Shown: piece by piece, positions 1-11,025 of the stretch | How positions within the stretch are numbered: position 1 is the stretch's first letter | Layout: every line of letters begins with the position of its first letter | Assembly: GCF_030272615.1 (NCBI RefSeq) | Contig: NC_081410.1 | Span: 257,903,533-257,967,532 of the forward strand | DNA length: 64,000 bases | From: Cryptomeria japonica | Lineage: Eukaryota > Streptophyta > Pinopsida > Cupressales > Cupressaceae | Direction of reading: 5' to 3' | The notes under the pieces: generated by a model | Databases searched by the model: none | What the model was told of the DNA's origin: nothing | Seen by the model: only the letters and a program-made list of their open reading frames with translations | Made by a program: the position numbers and the translations under genes

Positions 1-1146
1 TGCAAGGAAATGACAATAGATTGGATTTAGGAATGGAATCCCCTTGAGGTTTGATGAAGAGGATGTCAGCTCCTATGCCATGCTGTGTGTATGAACCATC
101 AAAATATAATTGCCAAGGCTTCGTGTGTGTCAAAGTTAGAACGAATTCATCTGAAAACTCTGAAGTCATAGGAGTATCATCAATCATGGGTCCATCTACC
201 AATTGATCTGCAATAGCTTTTCCTTTAATTTCTTTTCTATCCACATATTCAATGTCGAACTCACTCAGAATTATAACACATTTAGATAATTTGCTATTGA
301 TTTTTTCCTTATTAAGAATATATTTTAGTGGATCTATCCTGGCAACGAGCTTTGTTTTATGAGTTAGCATGTAATGTCGTAATTTATGCAAGGCAAAAAC
401 CATAGCAAGACATGCACGCTCGATTGGTGTGTAGTTAAGCTCATAGCCAACCAATGTATGACTAATATAATATACCTATTTTTTCTTTTCCTTCATTGTG
501 TTGTTACGCCAAGAGTGCCCCCAATGTTGTTTGTGTGGCCGATATGTAGAGCAACAGGGGTTTCCTTGGAATTGATGATATCAATACTAGTGGATTTAGG
601 ATATAATCTTTGAGTGTCTAAAAAGCCTCTTGACATTTACCATCCCACTTGAATTTGATGTTTTTGTGGATTAGGTGTTGAAAAGGATGACATTTATCTG
701 CAAGTTGAGCAATGAATCTTTGTATAGACTGGAGTCTACCTTGTAGAGACCAAAGTTGCCTGATATTATTTGGTGGTGGAATTTCCAATATAGCTCTGAC
801 CTTTGCTAGATCAGATTCAATTCCTCTCTTTGAGACAATGTATCCAAGGAGCTTCCCAGAGGTTACTCCAAAGACACACTTCTTAGGGTTTAATCTTACT
901 TTGTATTTTTCTAACCGATCGAAGACCACTGAAAGGATGTCCAAATGTATTTCTCTTTCTAATGATTTACCCAAGAGGTCGTTCACATAATCTTCCACAA
1001 TAACATGCATAAGATCATGAAAGATGGTATTCATAGCTCTTTCGTATGTGGCACCTACATTCTTTAGTCCGAAGGGCATGACATTCCAGCAGAAAGTTCC
1101 CCAAAGACAAGTAAATGTTGTTTTGTGTTGATCTTCAGGTGTGATT
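1..1146 (-). pseudogene. pol: Element D pol: RT C-half, RNase H, second RNase H
   Basis: Minus-strand reading from 1146 down gives ITPEDQHKTTFTC, then MPFGLKN, then a mutated active site YVNDLL (normally YVDDLL), the RT thumb, and near 350-450 the RNase H motif YTPIERACLAMVFALHKLR. Positions 1-130 give WQLYFDGS, the start of an additional RNase H-like domain. The RT active-site Asp-to-Asn change would kill polymerase activity. The frame is cut at 1146 by element A and resumes at 9718. It continues past the left edge of the window. Family assignment is firm; Tat placement rests on the second RNase H. Confidence 0.85.
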
Positions 1147-1505
1147 TGTTGGCAATTACACTCATCTGGTGGATACTAATGTATGAATAATGGTCTAGGG
1201 TTGTCATTGATGACAACTCTCCTTGGAAATCCTATCCAATAATCATGGATTTTTGATATCCAGAAGTTATTGTGATCCGGTGATAGACTACCGGTATTTC
1301 AGGATAAGTAGTGCAGTTTTAGTCCAAAAGCTTTCTGGTGATTGCGGTGGTGAGATTTATGCATGGGGTGATAGGGTCGACTTATGGAAGTCATTTTGAC
1401 ATCATTTGATGGATCTGCATGTGTTTTTATGATCCGGTTCAAGCTAACTCATGATTACACTTTACAGTACAGGCCGACTTGACAATTGATTATTTTGTGA
1501 TTGTA

Positions 1506-1516
1506 AATATATAAGA
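1506..1516 (+). promoter_or_regulatory. TATA box of LTR A
   Basis: AATATATAAGA in the 5' LTR matches GATATATAAGA at the same place in the 3' LTR (9144-9154). Position within the LTR fits the U3/R promoter. Confidence 0.5.
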
Positions 1517-1582
1517 GGGTGTAGAAGATCTTTTTGGTGAATGATATGAGGTGATATGAGCAAGTAGTGATCAAAAAATCCT

Positions 1583-2597
1583 TATAGACACCTAAAATTA
1601 ATTAAACCAATATTTAATTAATTTAAGCCTGTCAACATAATTAATTAATTTAATTGTGTTATCCTTATTCCTCTTAGAATTAATTAAATCCAATTTAATT
1701 AATCCTGTCACTATAGTCCAATAATTAATTTATCAAATAAATAAATTATTTCCTTATTCCTCCAAAGTCATCTCAATCATTAATTCTTCTAAATCCTTTT
1801 TAGTTAATTAATTTTAATTAATTAACCTAATCATGTGATTCCTACAAATCACTTTTCCTAATTCCCACATAGCCTAATTAATTCTTCTAGAATCTCTCTT
1901 GATCTCACTTATCATTATTTCACAATTTTATATTCTCCACTCCTGTCACATCAACACTGAGCCTCTCAAAGAAATTCATAATTCTTTGAATCCCTCCATG
2001 CATCCTCTATTTTGGAATTTTTAATTCTTCATTTTGAAATTCAAATTTCCTTTCCCCCCTCTTCTCAAGGAATTTTATAATCCTATTTATATTCCCAAGG
2101 CACCCTTGATCCATGCCTTCCATCTTGAATAAATCTCATCCCTCCATAACCAAACCAATCTTGGCCCTTCATTGGCCTCCTCCAATCTATAAATTGGAGT
2201 CTCATCTCCTCACAAAAGGATCCACTTCCTCTATAGCATTCTTATGCTGCCCTTTTCTCTTCTATCTTCCTCCTATCATGCCATCATAATGTCCCCCTAA
2301 TACTTCATCCAAATCAAATCCTCATCCATCAATAATCCTTCAATCTATCAATCCAAATCCTATTCCAATCCCTCTTGTTGAACAAAGGAGAGCAATCCAC
2401 ATCCAAATCAAGCAAGGAAAAAATCAAGTGGAGCATCAAAGGGGCACATCTTTCACTTCATCAAGCTCAATCTGAGGGAGAGGTGAAAGACAAGGTATAA
2501 ACTTGGTTGGTTGCATTTATATTGTGTCTTCTTTGATTTCTTTGCATTCTAACCTCCTTTGTCCCTTCATTCTTCTTCCGTATTTTTCCGCTCTTCA
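1583..2597 (+). mobile_element. Solo LTR inside LTR A (TGTAGACACC group)
   Basis: Starts TATAGACACCTAAAATTAA, one base off the TGTAGACACC start seen in other LTRs here, and ends CTCTTCA. Flanks ATCCT (1578-1582) and TTCCT (2598-2602) are a near-perfect 5-bp duplication. It lacks coding sequence and is rich in TTAATTAA runs. The other copy of LTR A runs across this site uninterrupted. Confidence 0.7.
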
Positions 2598-3102
2598 TTC
2601 CTTTTGGCACAATTTCATGTGCGCATTCTTGATCCAGTAGCTGACTGAGATAGAAAACAGAGCAGAGTAGCAAAGGTGGTACAGTCAAACTTTATGCACT
2701 TAACCAAAACTCATTTGGGCATTGTTTGATGCTATTTTGGAGTTCATTCATTGTAATTCATCATTGTAAATGATTTGTAAGGAAGTGAACCTTCCAGATT
2801 TTTGTATCTTGAGTTGTAAGCTCTAGGCAATGTGCCTGAATGCAAAGTGCATTCCCCTTTTTTTAAATTGTTTTGCTACTAGCCATAGTAGAATAATATT
2901 GTGGGTTCAAATCCCACCATAGTTTTTCCCATTTGGGTTACCATGTACAAATCTTGGTGTTATGATTTTGTGGTTGATTATCTTGTGTTTCTGCACTTTA
3001 ATTTCTTGCATATGCTTCCAGTGTTTCAAAATAAGTCAAAAAAATTATTTGTTGGTAGATCACTGATTCACCCCGCCCTCTCAGTGATCCTTGATTCCAA
3101 CA

Positions 3103-3116
3103 ATTGGTATCAGAGA
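3103..3116 (+). other. Primer binding site of element A
   Basis: ATTGGTATCAGAGA directly follows the LTR end. It matches the initiator tRNA-Met complement used by many plant copia elements, with a final C-to-A change. Confidence 0.8.
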
Positions 3117-3158
3117 TAGATCCTCCTGAAGAAGCTTAACCACTTGAGGAGATCCGGG

Positions 3159-3368
3159 ATGGCAACTAGAAGTGGAAGTGTTATCTTTAAGGAGAGTCTG
3201 AGATTTGATGGAAGTAACTATGCTATATGGAAGAACCGGATGGAGGTGCACTTGAGATGTCTTGGAGAATATTACTGCAAGATTACAAAGAATGCCTATT
3301 TAGTTCCTCCAAATGGACCGATTACTATTGATGATAGCAAAGGAATCATTTCTGAGTGCCCTAACTGA
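3159..3368 (+). pseudogene. gag: Copia gag start, truncated (element A)
   Basis: The reading from ATG 3159 contains the copia gag N-terminal pattern FDGSNYAIWKNRMEVHLRCL, nearly identical to FDGSNYVIWKNRMEMQLKYL in element B. A stop follows at 3366-3368. Shortly after (near 3412) the sequence jumps from gag to the C-terminal part of integrase, when compared with element B (16733 to about 19700). That removes most of gag, protease and integrase. Capsid assembly function is lost. Confidence 0.8.
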
Positions 3369-3468
3369 TTCAGAGATGACAAATGTAATGGGAGTTTATA
3401 TCGCACATGAGATCTATTAGAGAGAAGTTGTTAGCACTATTGTTTACATATTTAATCGAGTTCATATA

Positions 3469-5023
3469 TGGTGCAGGAGCACCCTTCAAAGGGCTCCCAC
3501 CATTTGATTTTGTTGTGTTCTTGCTTCTTTAAGAAGCCATTGTAATTAAAATAAGAGCCATGTGCTCATTGGTTCTAGTTTAGGTCCTAGTTTAGGTTTT
3601 AGGGTCATAAGTCAAGGTTGAGTTTTTCTTGAAAGTAGAGGGTATGTGTGCTTTTGAGGTGTTTAGGGTCCTTCTTAGCATGGTGGTTTCCTTAGGATAG
3701 CCCAATGTGGGCCTAGGAGTCAAGAAAAGCAACAATGAGAAAGTTGCTCAAAAGTTGCAAAAGTTGCATGACAACTTTTCAAAGTTGTCAAGCAACTTTT
3801 CCACCTAGTGGTCAAAATCCTTAGTTTAGCGTGGAAAACCCTAATGTGGGCACACAAACTGAGGAAAGGGTACTATATGTAGTTGCAAACCCTAAGATGA
3901 TGGGTTGGATGTCAGTTGTTGTACAGCCCAAGGAAAGTGACTTGACTGTGACTGCAATTTTGTTGCCAATTGGCACAAATGGAATAAGAAAAGATTATTA
4001 ATGGATTGATCTTCAAGAAAAAATATGTTGAGAGTCTTGTATGGTGTATATACTTCCATTTTGAGCATTTATATTAGGTTTTGTTTTGCAGGTGTTGTGT
4101 GTTTGTAAATATTTTGTAAATTACCTCCTCACTGTCCAGTTTTGGACTGTTTTGAGAAAATGGGTTGTTAACTCCTTTCCCCATTGTGGAATCACCATGA
4201 AACCATGGGGAATAGGAGTACAGACCCTATACATTACTTTATATCAAGAAGGGCCCTTTAAGATGCAGGGAAACTAACCAAAGACCCACTCCTAAGTGAG
4301 ACTAGACAGTGCCCGGGTAGGAAGGGTTAAAGTTGCAGTGGTCCAGGAGAGCAAGGAAGGTCAGAGGAGGATGCACCCTTTGGAGGAGTTGTAGAGGGGT
4401 GAGTGGAGCACCATTGGTGAGAAGGAGGAGCTTCCACCAATCTAGACAAGGTGGCAAGAACATCAAACCAACACTGTGACCCTGGCAGGCCTAAAAACCC
4501 TCTTAAAAACCCTTGAAACTTCCAAAATTCACCTAGGGCAATGTACGGACACTTGGAGGCCCAAAACTAGAAAAATCCTTGAGCCCTTGCCAAATGAATA
4601 GCAGGTCTTTTGGGAAGTTTCACAAGCATATGAGGCCTAATTGGGCACATTCCTTATAGCCCTATTTTGTAGGAAAAAGACAAAATAGTGAAATCGGTAA
4701 GGGGTTGGAAGGTTGAAATCTCTTGGGGGCACATGAATGGATGGGAAACCATGTCTTAGACCTGACCTATCCTTGCTAGGACCTAAGAAGGTGTGGAACA
4801 AGCCAAACCCTTATTATCCTAAGTAAGGGTTCTTTGAGTCTCATGAGTAGGTGAGACCTTAGGAGTAGTAATTCAAGTTGTTGGTGGGTGGATTGGGCAA
4901 GGACAGGGGATTCCACAAGCAGGGGAAGTCCTAGGGACCCTAGGGTGTGCTTACACCTGGTGATCCAAGGAAAGGATCTAAGAGCATAGACTAGGCTAGT
5001 CTATTCCAAACCCTATCCCATCA
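3469..5023 (+). mobile_element. Solo LTR K (1555 bp)
   Basis: Interrupts a copia sequence that is continuous in element B (GTTCATATC|AAAGG). Starts TGGTGCAGG, ends CCCATCA, and is flanked by perfect ATATA duplications (3464-3468, 5024-5028). The first 16 bases hold the small inverted repeat GGTGC/GCACC. There is no coding sequence. Strand is set by reading TG...CA and is otherwise uncertain. Confidence 0.75.
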
Positions 5024-5028
5024 ATATA

Positions 5029-6541
5029 AAAGGTGATACTGGTAAGACTCCTTATGAGCTATGGTTTGGTCATGTTCCTACTGTGAGATATTTCAGAATT
5101 TTTGGTAGCAAGTGTTATATCAACAAACAACAAAGCCTACCAGTGCTACAATAAGAGACTGAGGAAGAGAGTAGAAAGTGCAAATGTGAATGTTGATGAG
5201 AACTATGGAAAAGAAATCAGCGCATGTGGATATGATGATGGTCAGTATATTATTTTAACACCTATTCAAACTGAAGAATCAAATCAGATTGAAAAGAATA
5301 ACACAAGGGAGCTTGTGCCTAGACCTAAAGATAATTATTTGATTGGTACTAAATGGGTATTCGGGAACAAATTGAATGAAGCTGGTGAAGTTGTCAGAAA
5401 TAAACCAAGATTGGTATGCAAAGGATATTCATAGAAAGAAGGAATTGATTATGAGGAGATGTTTGTTCCGGTAGATAGACTTGAAGTTGTTAGACTATTG
5501 CTTGCATATGATGCCTATAAGGATTTCAAGGTATATCAGATGGATGTCAAGTCATCTTTTCTGAATGGTAATCTTGAGGAAGAAGTCTATATTAAGAAAC
5601 CTGGAGGATTTTCATTATCTTTGGAGGAGATGATAAGTTTGTCGGTGATATGTAGAAAGAATTTAAGATGTATATTATAGGAGAGATGAAATTTTTCTTA
5701 GGTTTGCAAATTTCATAGACTGGAAAAGGTTTTTTTAATCTCAAACTAAATATGTGAAGGAATTATTGAAGAACTTTGGGTTAGACGACTCCAAACCGGT
5801 TGGAACTCCTATGGTGACTAGCTGCAAATTATCTAAAAATGATGAATCTTTGAAAGCTAATCAATCTTTGTACAGATCGATGGTTGGTGGACTACTATAT
5901 CTTACTCAGACTAGACCAGACATTATGCATGTTGTGTGCATGGTTGCTAGATATCAAGTTGATTTGAAAGAGATTCATGTCACTGTTGTGAAAATGATAT
6001 TCAAATACTTGAAAGGGACTATGGATTATTGTTTGTGGTATCTGAGGAATGATGATTTCATGTTGTGTGCTTACATTGATGCAGATTGGGTTGGTGATGT
6101 TGATAACTGGAAGAGTACCTCTGGTGGTGCTTTCTTTTTGGGTAAAAAATTTGTTTCATGGGCTAGTAAGAAACAAGATTCGGTTTCTATATCTATTGTT
6201 GAAGTTGAGTACATTGTTGTTGCTAGTAACTGCACTCAGGTAGTTTGGATGAAGAAAATATTGAAGGATATTAGAGTTATCTATGATGAGCCTACTGTCA
6301 TATATTGTGATAATTCTAGTGCTATTAATATGTCAAAGAATCTGGTGCAACACTCAAAGACTAAACATGTATTAATCAAGTATCATTTCTTGAGAGAAAA
6401 AGTTAGCGAAGAGGGAGTAAAGTTAGAATATGTATCTACAAAAGAATAGATTGTTAATATTTTCACTAAGCCTTTGCTTGCAAATATATTTGTCTATTTG
6501 AGAGACAAGTTAGGGGTATATAACCCTCCTTATCAAAACTA
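5029..6541 (+). pseudogene. pol: Copia integrase tail, RT and RNase H remnant (element A)
   Basis: The translation runs from the integrase C-terminus (YFRIFGSKCYI) through RT (IGTKWVFGNKLNEAGEV, YQMDVKSSFLNG) to RNase H (ADWVGD, IYCDNSSAI, HSKTKHVLIKYHF). About 190 bp present in element B are missing near 5625, taking out the region with the FVDD catalytic motif. The break lies at a GGAGA repeat. Several TAG stops remain, for example at 5432 and 6447. It is clearly dead. Overall it is highly similar to pol of element B (20437-21796). Confidence 0.85.
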
Positions 6542-6811
6542 GATGCATTGAGTTGCATCAATCTGGTGGGCTCTACGGTCTTATATTTTTGTCTAGATTG
6601 ATGAGTTGGTGCTGCTCCTCTGATGGAGTAGTCTGTTGGTTTGGTTTTATGTGTTCAGAATCTTTGGCATTATTGTCAAAGGGGGAGGAGAAGCATGTGA
6701 AAAACTATTTTATCTTCTTGATCTTAGGGGGAGTTTGTTGGAGATGTTTTCTTTCTTTCCATTAATTGTTTTTCACATTCATATGTTCCCATCAATGTCA
6801 AAGGGGGAGAT
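6542..6811 (+). other. 3' untranslated region and polypurine tract (B type)
   Basis: Non-coding stretch between pol and the B-family LTR, homologous to 21797-22117. AAAGGGGGAGAT (6800-6811) directly before TGTTGG is the polypurine tract. Confidence 0.75.
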
Positions 6812-8125
6812 TGTTGGACATTGTTGCTGCTAGGATATGTTGTTGGCATTGATGTCAACATATTCCTACTCCAATGATTGCAAATTGGCCTATTGGGATC
6901 ATGGTTTGGTGTATGGAGTATTTCTAATATCATTATATTCTTCTGTATTGGTTTTTGTGATTTGGAAAGCTTAATTGATCATATCATATGATCGGATTTT
7001 GCAGTTTGTTTTTTTTATCAGTGCTTTGCAGAGTTCAGTATTTCCTTTGGTATATTCTGGTGTAATCAGATCTTGAGCTGAGATTTTGGGAGATTTTTTG
7101 GGATGGTCTTGTGTATCTTCATTTCATATGGTTCATGATTTGGTGCTCCGCAAGTTATCTTTCTTTGTGAAAGTTGTTTTTGTTTGAGTATTCTTGAGGT
7201 TTAGATGTTGATCGATGAAGATTTGATAAGTGGTATTGGTACAACTATTACTGATGATTCTAACATGCTTGTTGGTGTTTCCTAAACATGTCCTATTTGT
7301 TTTGATGATCTACATTGATCGTTGTGTGTGTTCTTGGTGTTTTTGTGGAACCAGTGATGTTCTTCGTGTTATGCGGTTTTCCTAGTGGTGTAGCATGTTG
7401 TGGTTGATCTTGGCATGATTACCGGTGGTGATGAGGATTTGGGAATTCAATTTAGGTCCATGTTATGTCATGTATATCATTATATTGGTTTTGTGGTTGA
7501 TATTTCTATCCTGTGATGTACTTTTGTAATTGTTAGTTGAGAGTTTAGCCGACCTTGTTGTTAAGGTTGATGAATTGTATAAATAGGTGATATAGTCATG
7601 TAATTTAGGTGTCAAGGTCATGTCTGCATTATCAGAGAGAGGTGTATGAGTGAACAAGTGATTCATCCTTCGACATTGTGATTGAGTAGAGATTGGTGTT
7701 GTAGAGAAGACAATTGTGCTTAACCGAAACTATCATTAGGCATTTACAGATGCTATTATTTCAGTTCATCTCTTCTGGATTGTAGTCTGAAATAAGTTAG
7801 TGAGACTTCCCTGAGGGTTGTAGCCTTCCAGGTTATTATATTTGAGTAGTGAGCTCTAGGCAGTGTGGCTGAATGCAAGTGCATTCCCCATTATAATGTT
7901 TTCACGTACTACTATAGAGTATCATCTTATTGTGGGTAGGTTCCCACATTGGTTTTTCCCTTAACCAAGTTTTCCACATCAAAATATTGGTGTTGTGTGT
8001 TCTTCTATCAATTTTCTTATCTTTGTTAATGTTGTAGTTTATCAGATTTGTATTTATGGTTGAGTTTTTAGATCTGGTAGAAAACTGATTCACTCCCCCC
8101 CTTAGTTTTATCTCATTGTTGTTGT
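6812..8125 (+). repeat. B-family LTR inside element A
   Basis: Starts TGTTGGACATTGTTGCTGC and matches the 3' LTR of element B (22118 onward) through the GTATATATAGGTG-type promoter region and the C-rich run before CTTAGT. The end is degenerate (about 8125). As the element's outer LTRs are of another family (A), this is a foreign 3' LTR left by a nested or recombined B element. Confidence 0.75.
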
Positions 8126-8144
8126 CTTTTTTTTCCCAAATTCA

Positions 8145-8497
8145 TAGTTGATATAGACAAGCACATTGGTATTTGTCAGGGTAAGCTAGCTAGAATTTCA
8201 CAGTCATTTGACTCAAATGTAGCCCTAACCAACAACATAGAAGGGAAAGCAATGGCTCTAAATGATCAAATCTTGAGCCTTAATGCAGATAAAGACAAAA
8301 TTTTGAAGAGAGTTGGTGAACTCCAGAACCTAATTGCCCCCTGGATGGACACCGTGTTGAGTAATAAAGTAGATTGTATAAAGGCTATGGCACAACCTGT
8401 TCTGACTGAATTGAAGGATGTGGAGATTCATGCCTATGTTTTCAGCGCATTCATCATAGTTTTGGACAACTTGAAGAATGGGTGGGATATCACCTAG
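8145..8497 (+). pseudogene. Unrecognised coiled-coil ORF fragment before 3' LTR A
   Basis: An open frame runs from about 8145 (DIDKHIGICQGKLARISQSF) through ALNDQILSLNADKDKILKR to a TAG at 8495-8497. ATG at 8252 is internal to it. Heptad-like spacing of Leu and Ile (ILSLNADKDKILKRVGELQNLI) suggests a coiled coil. It lies after pol and about 290 bp before the polypurine tract of element A, a place where some copia (SIRE-type) elements carry an extra gene. I do not recognise the family. The 5' part is cut by the B-family LTR. It may be the C-terminus of a captured gene. Confidence 0.45.
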
Positions 8498-8784
8498 GAT
8501 TTTTAAAGACCATTTTTGCAGATATCTTCAAGTATGTATGGTATATCCGGTATACACTCTTGTACATAAGTTGTTGAGGAGCACCCCATCTTTGGCATTG
8601 TTTTCAAAGGGGGAGAGTAGAGTGAAAAATGTATATAAGGATGCAAGTTTTTGGGTTGATAGGTTGTTATAGGTTTTTGAGTTTTTTTATCTAAGGGGGA
8701 GCCTTAGAAATTTTGATCTAGTGTACAGTTTTCAACACTTAGTCATTTTTCACGAGTGTTGCCATCAATGCCAAAGGGGGAAAT
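8498..8784 (+). other. 3' untranslated region and polypurine tract of element A
   Basis: Non-coding; contains two purine runs (TTTCAAAGGGGGAGA near 8606 and AAAGGGGGAAAT at 8773-8784). The second directly precedes the 3' LTR and is the polypurine tract. Confidence 0.7.
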
Positions 8785-9717
8785 TGTTGGAAATTAACAC
8801 TCATCTGGTGGATATTGATGCATGAATAATGGTCTAGGGTTGTCAATTATGGAAATTCTTCTTTGAAATCCTATCTGGTAATCACAGATTTTGATATCCA
8901 AAAGTTATTGTGATCCGATGACAAACTACCGGTATTTCAGGATAAGCAGTGCAGTTTTGGTTCATAAGCTTTCTGATGATTGTGGTGGTGAGATTCGTGC
9001 ATGGGGTGATAGGGCTGACTTGTGGAAGTCATTTTCACATCATTTGATGGATCTGCATATGTTTTGATGATCCAGCTCAAGCTGAATCATGATTACACGT
9101 TACACTACAGGTCGACTTGACAATTGTTTATTTTGTAATTGTGGATATATAAGACCGATGTAGAACATGTTTTTGGTGAATGATATGAGGTGATATGAGA
9201 AAGTAGTGACTAAGAAATCCTTTTGGTGTAGTTTCACATGCGCATTCTTGATCTGATAGCTGACTGAGATAGAAAACAGAGCAGAGTAGTAGAGGTGGTA
9301 TAGTCAGACTTTATGCACTTAACTAGAACTCATCCAAGAATTATTTGATGCTATTTTGGATTTAATTCATTGTAAATGATTTGTAAGGTAGTGAGCCTTC
9401 CGAATTATTGTATCTTGAGTTGTAAGCTCTAGGCTATGTGCTTGAAAGAAAAGTGCATTCCCCTTTTGTAATATTGTTTTGCTACTAGCCATAGTAGAAT
9501 AATATTGTGGGTTCAAATCCCACTATGGTTTTTCCCATTTGGGTTTCCATGTAAAACTCCTGGTGTTATGATTTTGTGGTTGATTGTCTTGTGTTTATGC
9601 ACTTTACTTTCTTGCACATGCTTTCGGTGGTTTCAGAATAAGTCAGAAAATTTATTTGCCAGTAGATCACTGATTCACGCCCCCCCCCCCCCCTCTTAGT
9701 GATCCTTGATTCCAACA
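8785..9717 (+). repeat. 3' LTR of element A
   Basis: 933 bp, TGTTGGAAATTAAC to ATTCCAACA, uninterrupted copy of 1147-3102. It contains GATATATAAGA near 9144 and a C14 run near 9680. Confidence 0.85.
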
Positions 9718-9856
9718 CGATTTTTATCTAGTTGTAGCCAGAGAGTCTGTCCATCAAAGATAACATTGCATGACCAATGTTAAGATCCACTATCAAATCA
9801 ATATTTGGCAGCGGAAAGTAATCTTTAAGACAAGCTTTGTTGATATCTCTGAAAGG
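9718..9856 (-). pseudogene. pol: Element D RT, N-terminal part
   Basis: On the minus strand this reads FRDINKACLKDYFPLPNIDL, then AMLSLMDRLSGYN*IKI, the palm motif region of gypsy RT (family form DLNKACPKDDFPLPHID, MDGFSGYNQI). It continues exactly into 1146 after element A is removed. One Gln codon has become TAG. The upstream side ends abruptly at about 9856 against the primer site of LTR E. Confidence 0.85.
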
Positions 9857-11025
9857 TTGGCTCTTATACTAATTGATGAATACTAAGAGGGGGGTGAATT
9901 AGTATACCCAAAAACTTTACCAAACACTTAAGCAAATTTAGTGCAGACTGGTACAGCCTTTTAAATAGTAAACCGATTAATACACAGAAAAGCCAAATAG
10001 CAAATAAAGCATTCACCCACAATAACACAATCACCATAACACAAGATATTATGACGTGGAAACCCAAATGGAAAAAACCACGGTGAGTAAAACTCGCAAG
10101 TCTATTATCTGCAAAATAGCAACCAAACCAGTTAAGGTCAGGCCAGTTAAGGCCTTACAATGTTCTTCACCAGAACAAATTCTGTTAGGAATCGTGATCT
10201 TTGTTAGGAGATAAGTCCTGTTAAAGACTACCCTATTAAAGGATTTCAGATCCACAACTGTGAACCACCTTGTTAGAGGATTTTGAACAGGCTTAACTAA
10301 GCCTACCCGGTTAATGGTTTCAGACTTGTTGAAGAGATTAGTAATCAACAAGTAAGTGATCTAGAAAGTAGCACACAATGCTTAGTTAGATCCTTGATAG
10401 CTCTCTATTAATGCATTGCAGCATTACTTCAGTCTTCTGTCCTTCGCACATTCAATCTCTGTCGCAAGATACCTTCTTGCAAAAATCTAATCTTTTTATG
10501 CAACCCTTTTACTTACATACATAAAACCCTAGACATGATGTCCTCATATAGGAATCTAATTTTAGGTCGGTCCAATGAGATTAGACTACAATTTCCTAGG
10601 TACAGTGCATCTAGACACAATTTGTAACACGACACAGAATCACCACATCGGTGTCGGTGGATGATAACTCATCACACTTTACAAGTTTGTCGGTTAACAA
10701 AACATAGTATATTGATAACCGGTTTACAAACGAAGACTGGTAAACTGGAACATTGTGTTCTGATTTTTAAAAGGATTGGTTGCCGCTTGGGGTCCTCATA
10801 CCGCTTGAAGTCCTCGTACCGCTTGAGGTCCTCGGTCATGCTTTGACCAGTAAGCTCCTTCTGCAAACACCGATAGCCTTCAACAAACAAAGACTATGCA
10901 TACAATGGCATACAATACCGGTTTGAACAATACATCACATAGTACCAGTTGAGAATAACTCATATAACAAATAAGTGTGTGTCCATTAATGACAATCACA
11001 ACTAAACATCATCAAAATGCGAACA
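9857..11025 (-). repeat. LTR E with primer site, truncated copia element
   Basis: LTR 9874-11025 read on the minus strand starts TGTTCGCATTTTGATG and ends CTCTTAGTATTCATCA. It is followed by AATTAGTATAAGAGCC (about 9858-9873), a decayed form of the Met primer site. The conserved copia LTR block GGTTTTTTCCATTTGGGTT is near 10060-10080. It is therefore a 5' LTR whose element ends almost at once, at the gypsy RT of D. Everything further inside was deleted. On the right it abuts a B-family LTR that lacks its first part. Confidence 0.65.

Larger units (their letters stand above)
1147..3102 (+). repeat. 5' LTR of element A (with solo LTR inside)
   Basis: Aligns by eye with 8785-9717 throughout, including the shared interior near 2830-3060 (TTTTTCCCATTTGGGTT and the C-rich run before CTCTTAGTGATCC). 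It starts TGTTGGCAATTAC and ends TTCCAACA. A 1015-bp LTR interrupts it at 1583-2597. Confidence 0.85.
1147..9717 (+). mobile_element. Ty1/copia element A, rearranged
   Basis: Bounded by two LTRs of one family (1147-3102 and 8785-9717; 936 and 933 bp once the insert in the first is removed), each starting TGTTGG and ending CCAACA. Flanks are TGATT (1142-1146) and CGATT (9718-9722), a 5-bp target duplication with one mismatch. Removing the element rejoins the gypsy RT of element D (GYN*IKI|TPEDQ). The inside is scrambled: gag start, large deletion, solo LTR, partial pol, a B-family LTR, a fragment of another ORF, polypurine tract. Termini and primer site match the Tork-like copia type. Confidence 0.85.

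Noticed and set aside
9670-9694. C-rich tracts (also near 8095, 16370 and 31120) as structured regulatory sites
   Set aside because: They sit at the same place in all these copia LTRs, just before CTCTTAGT, and are an ordinary feature of this LTR type.
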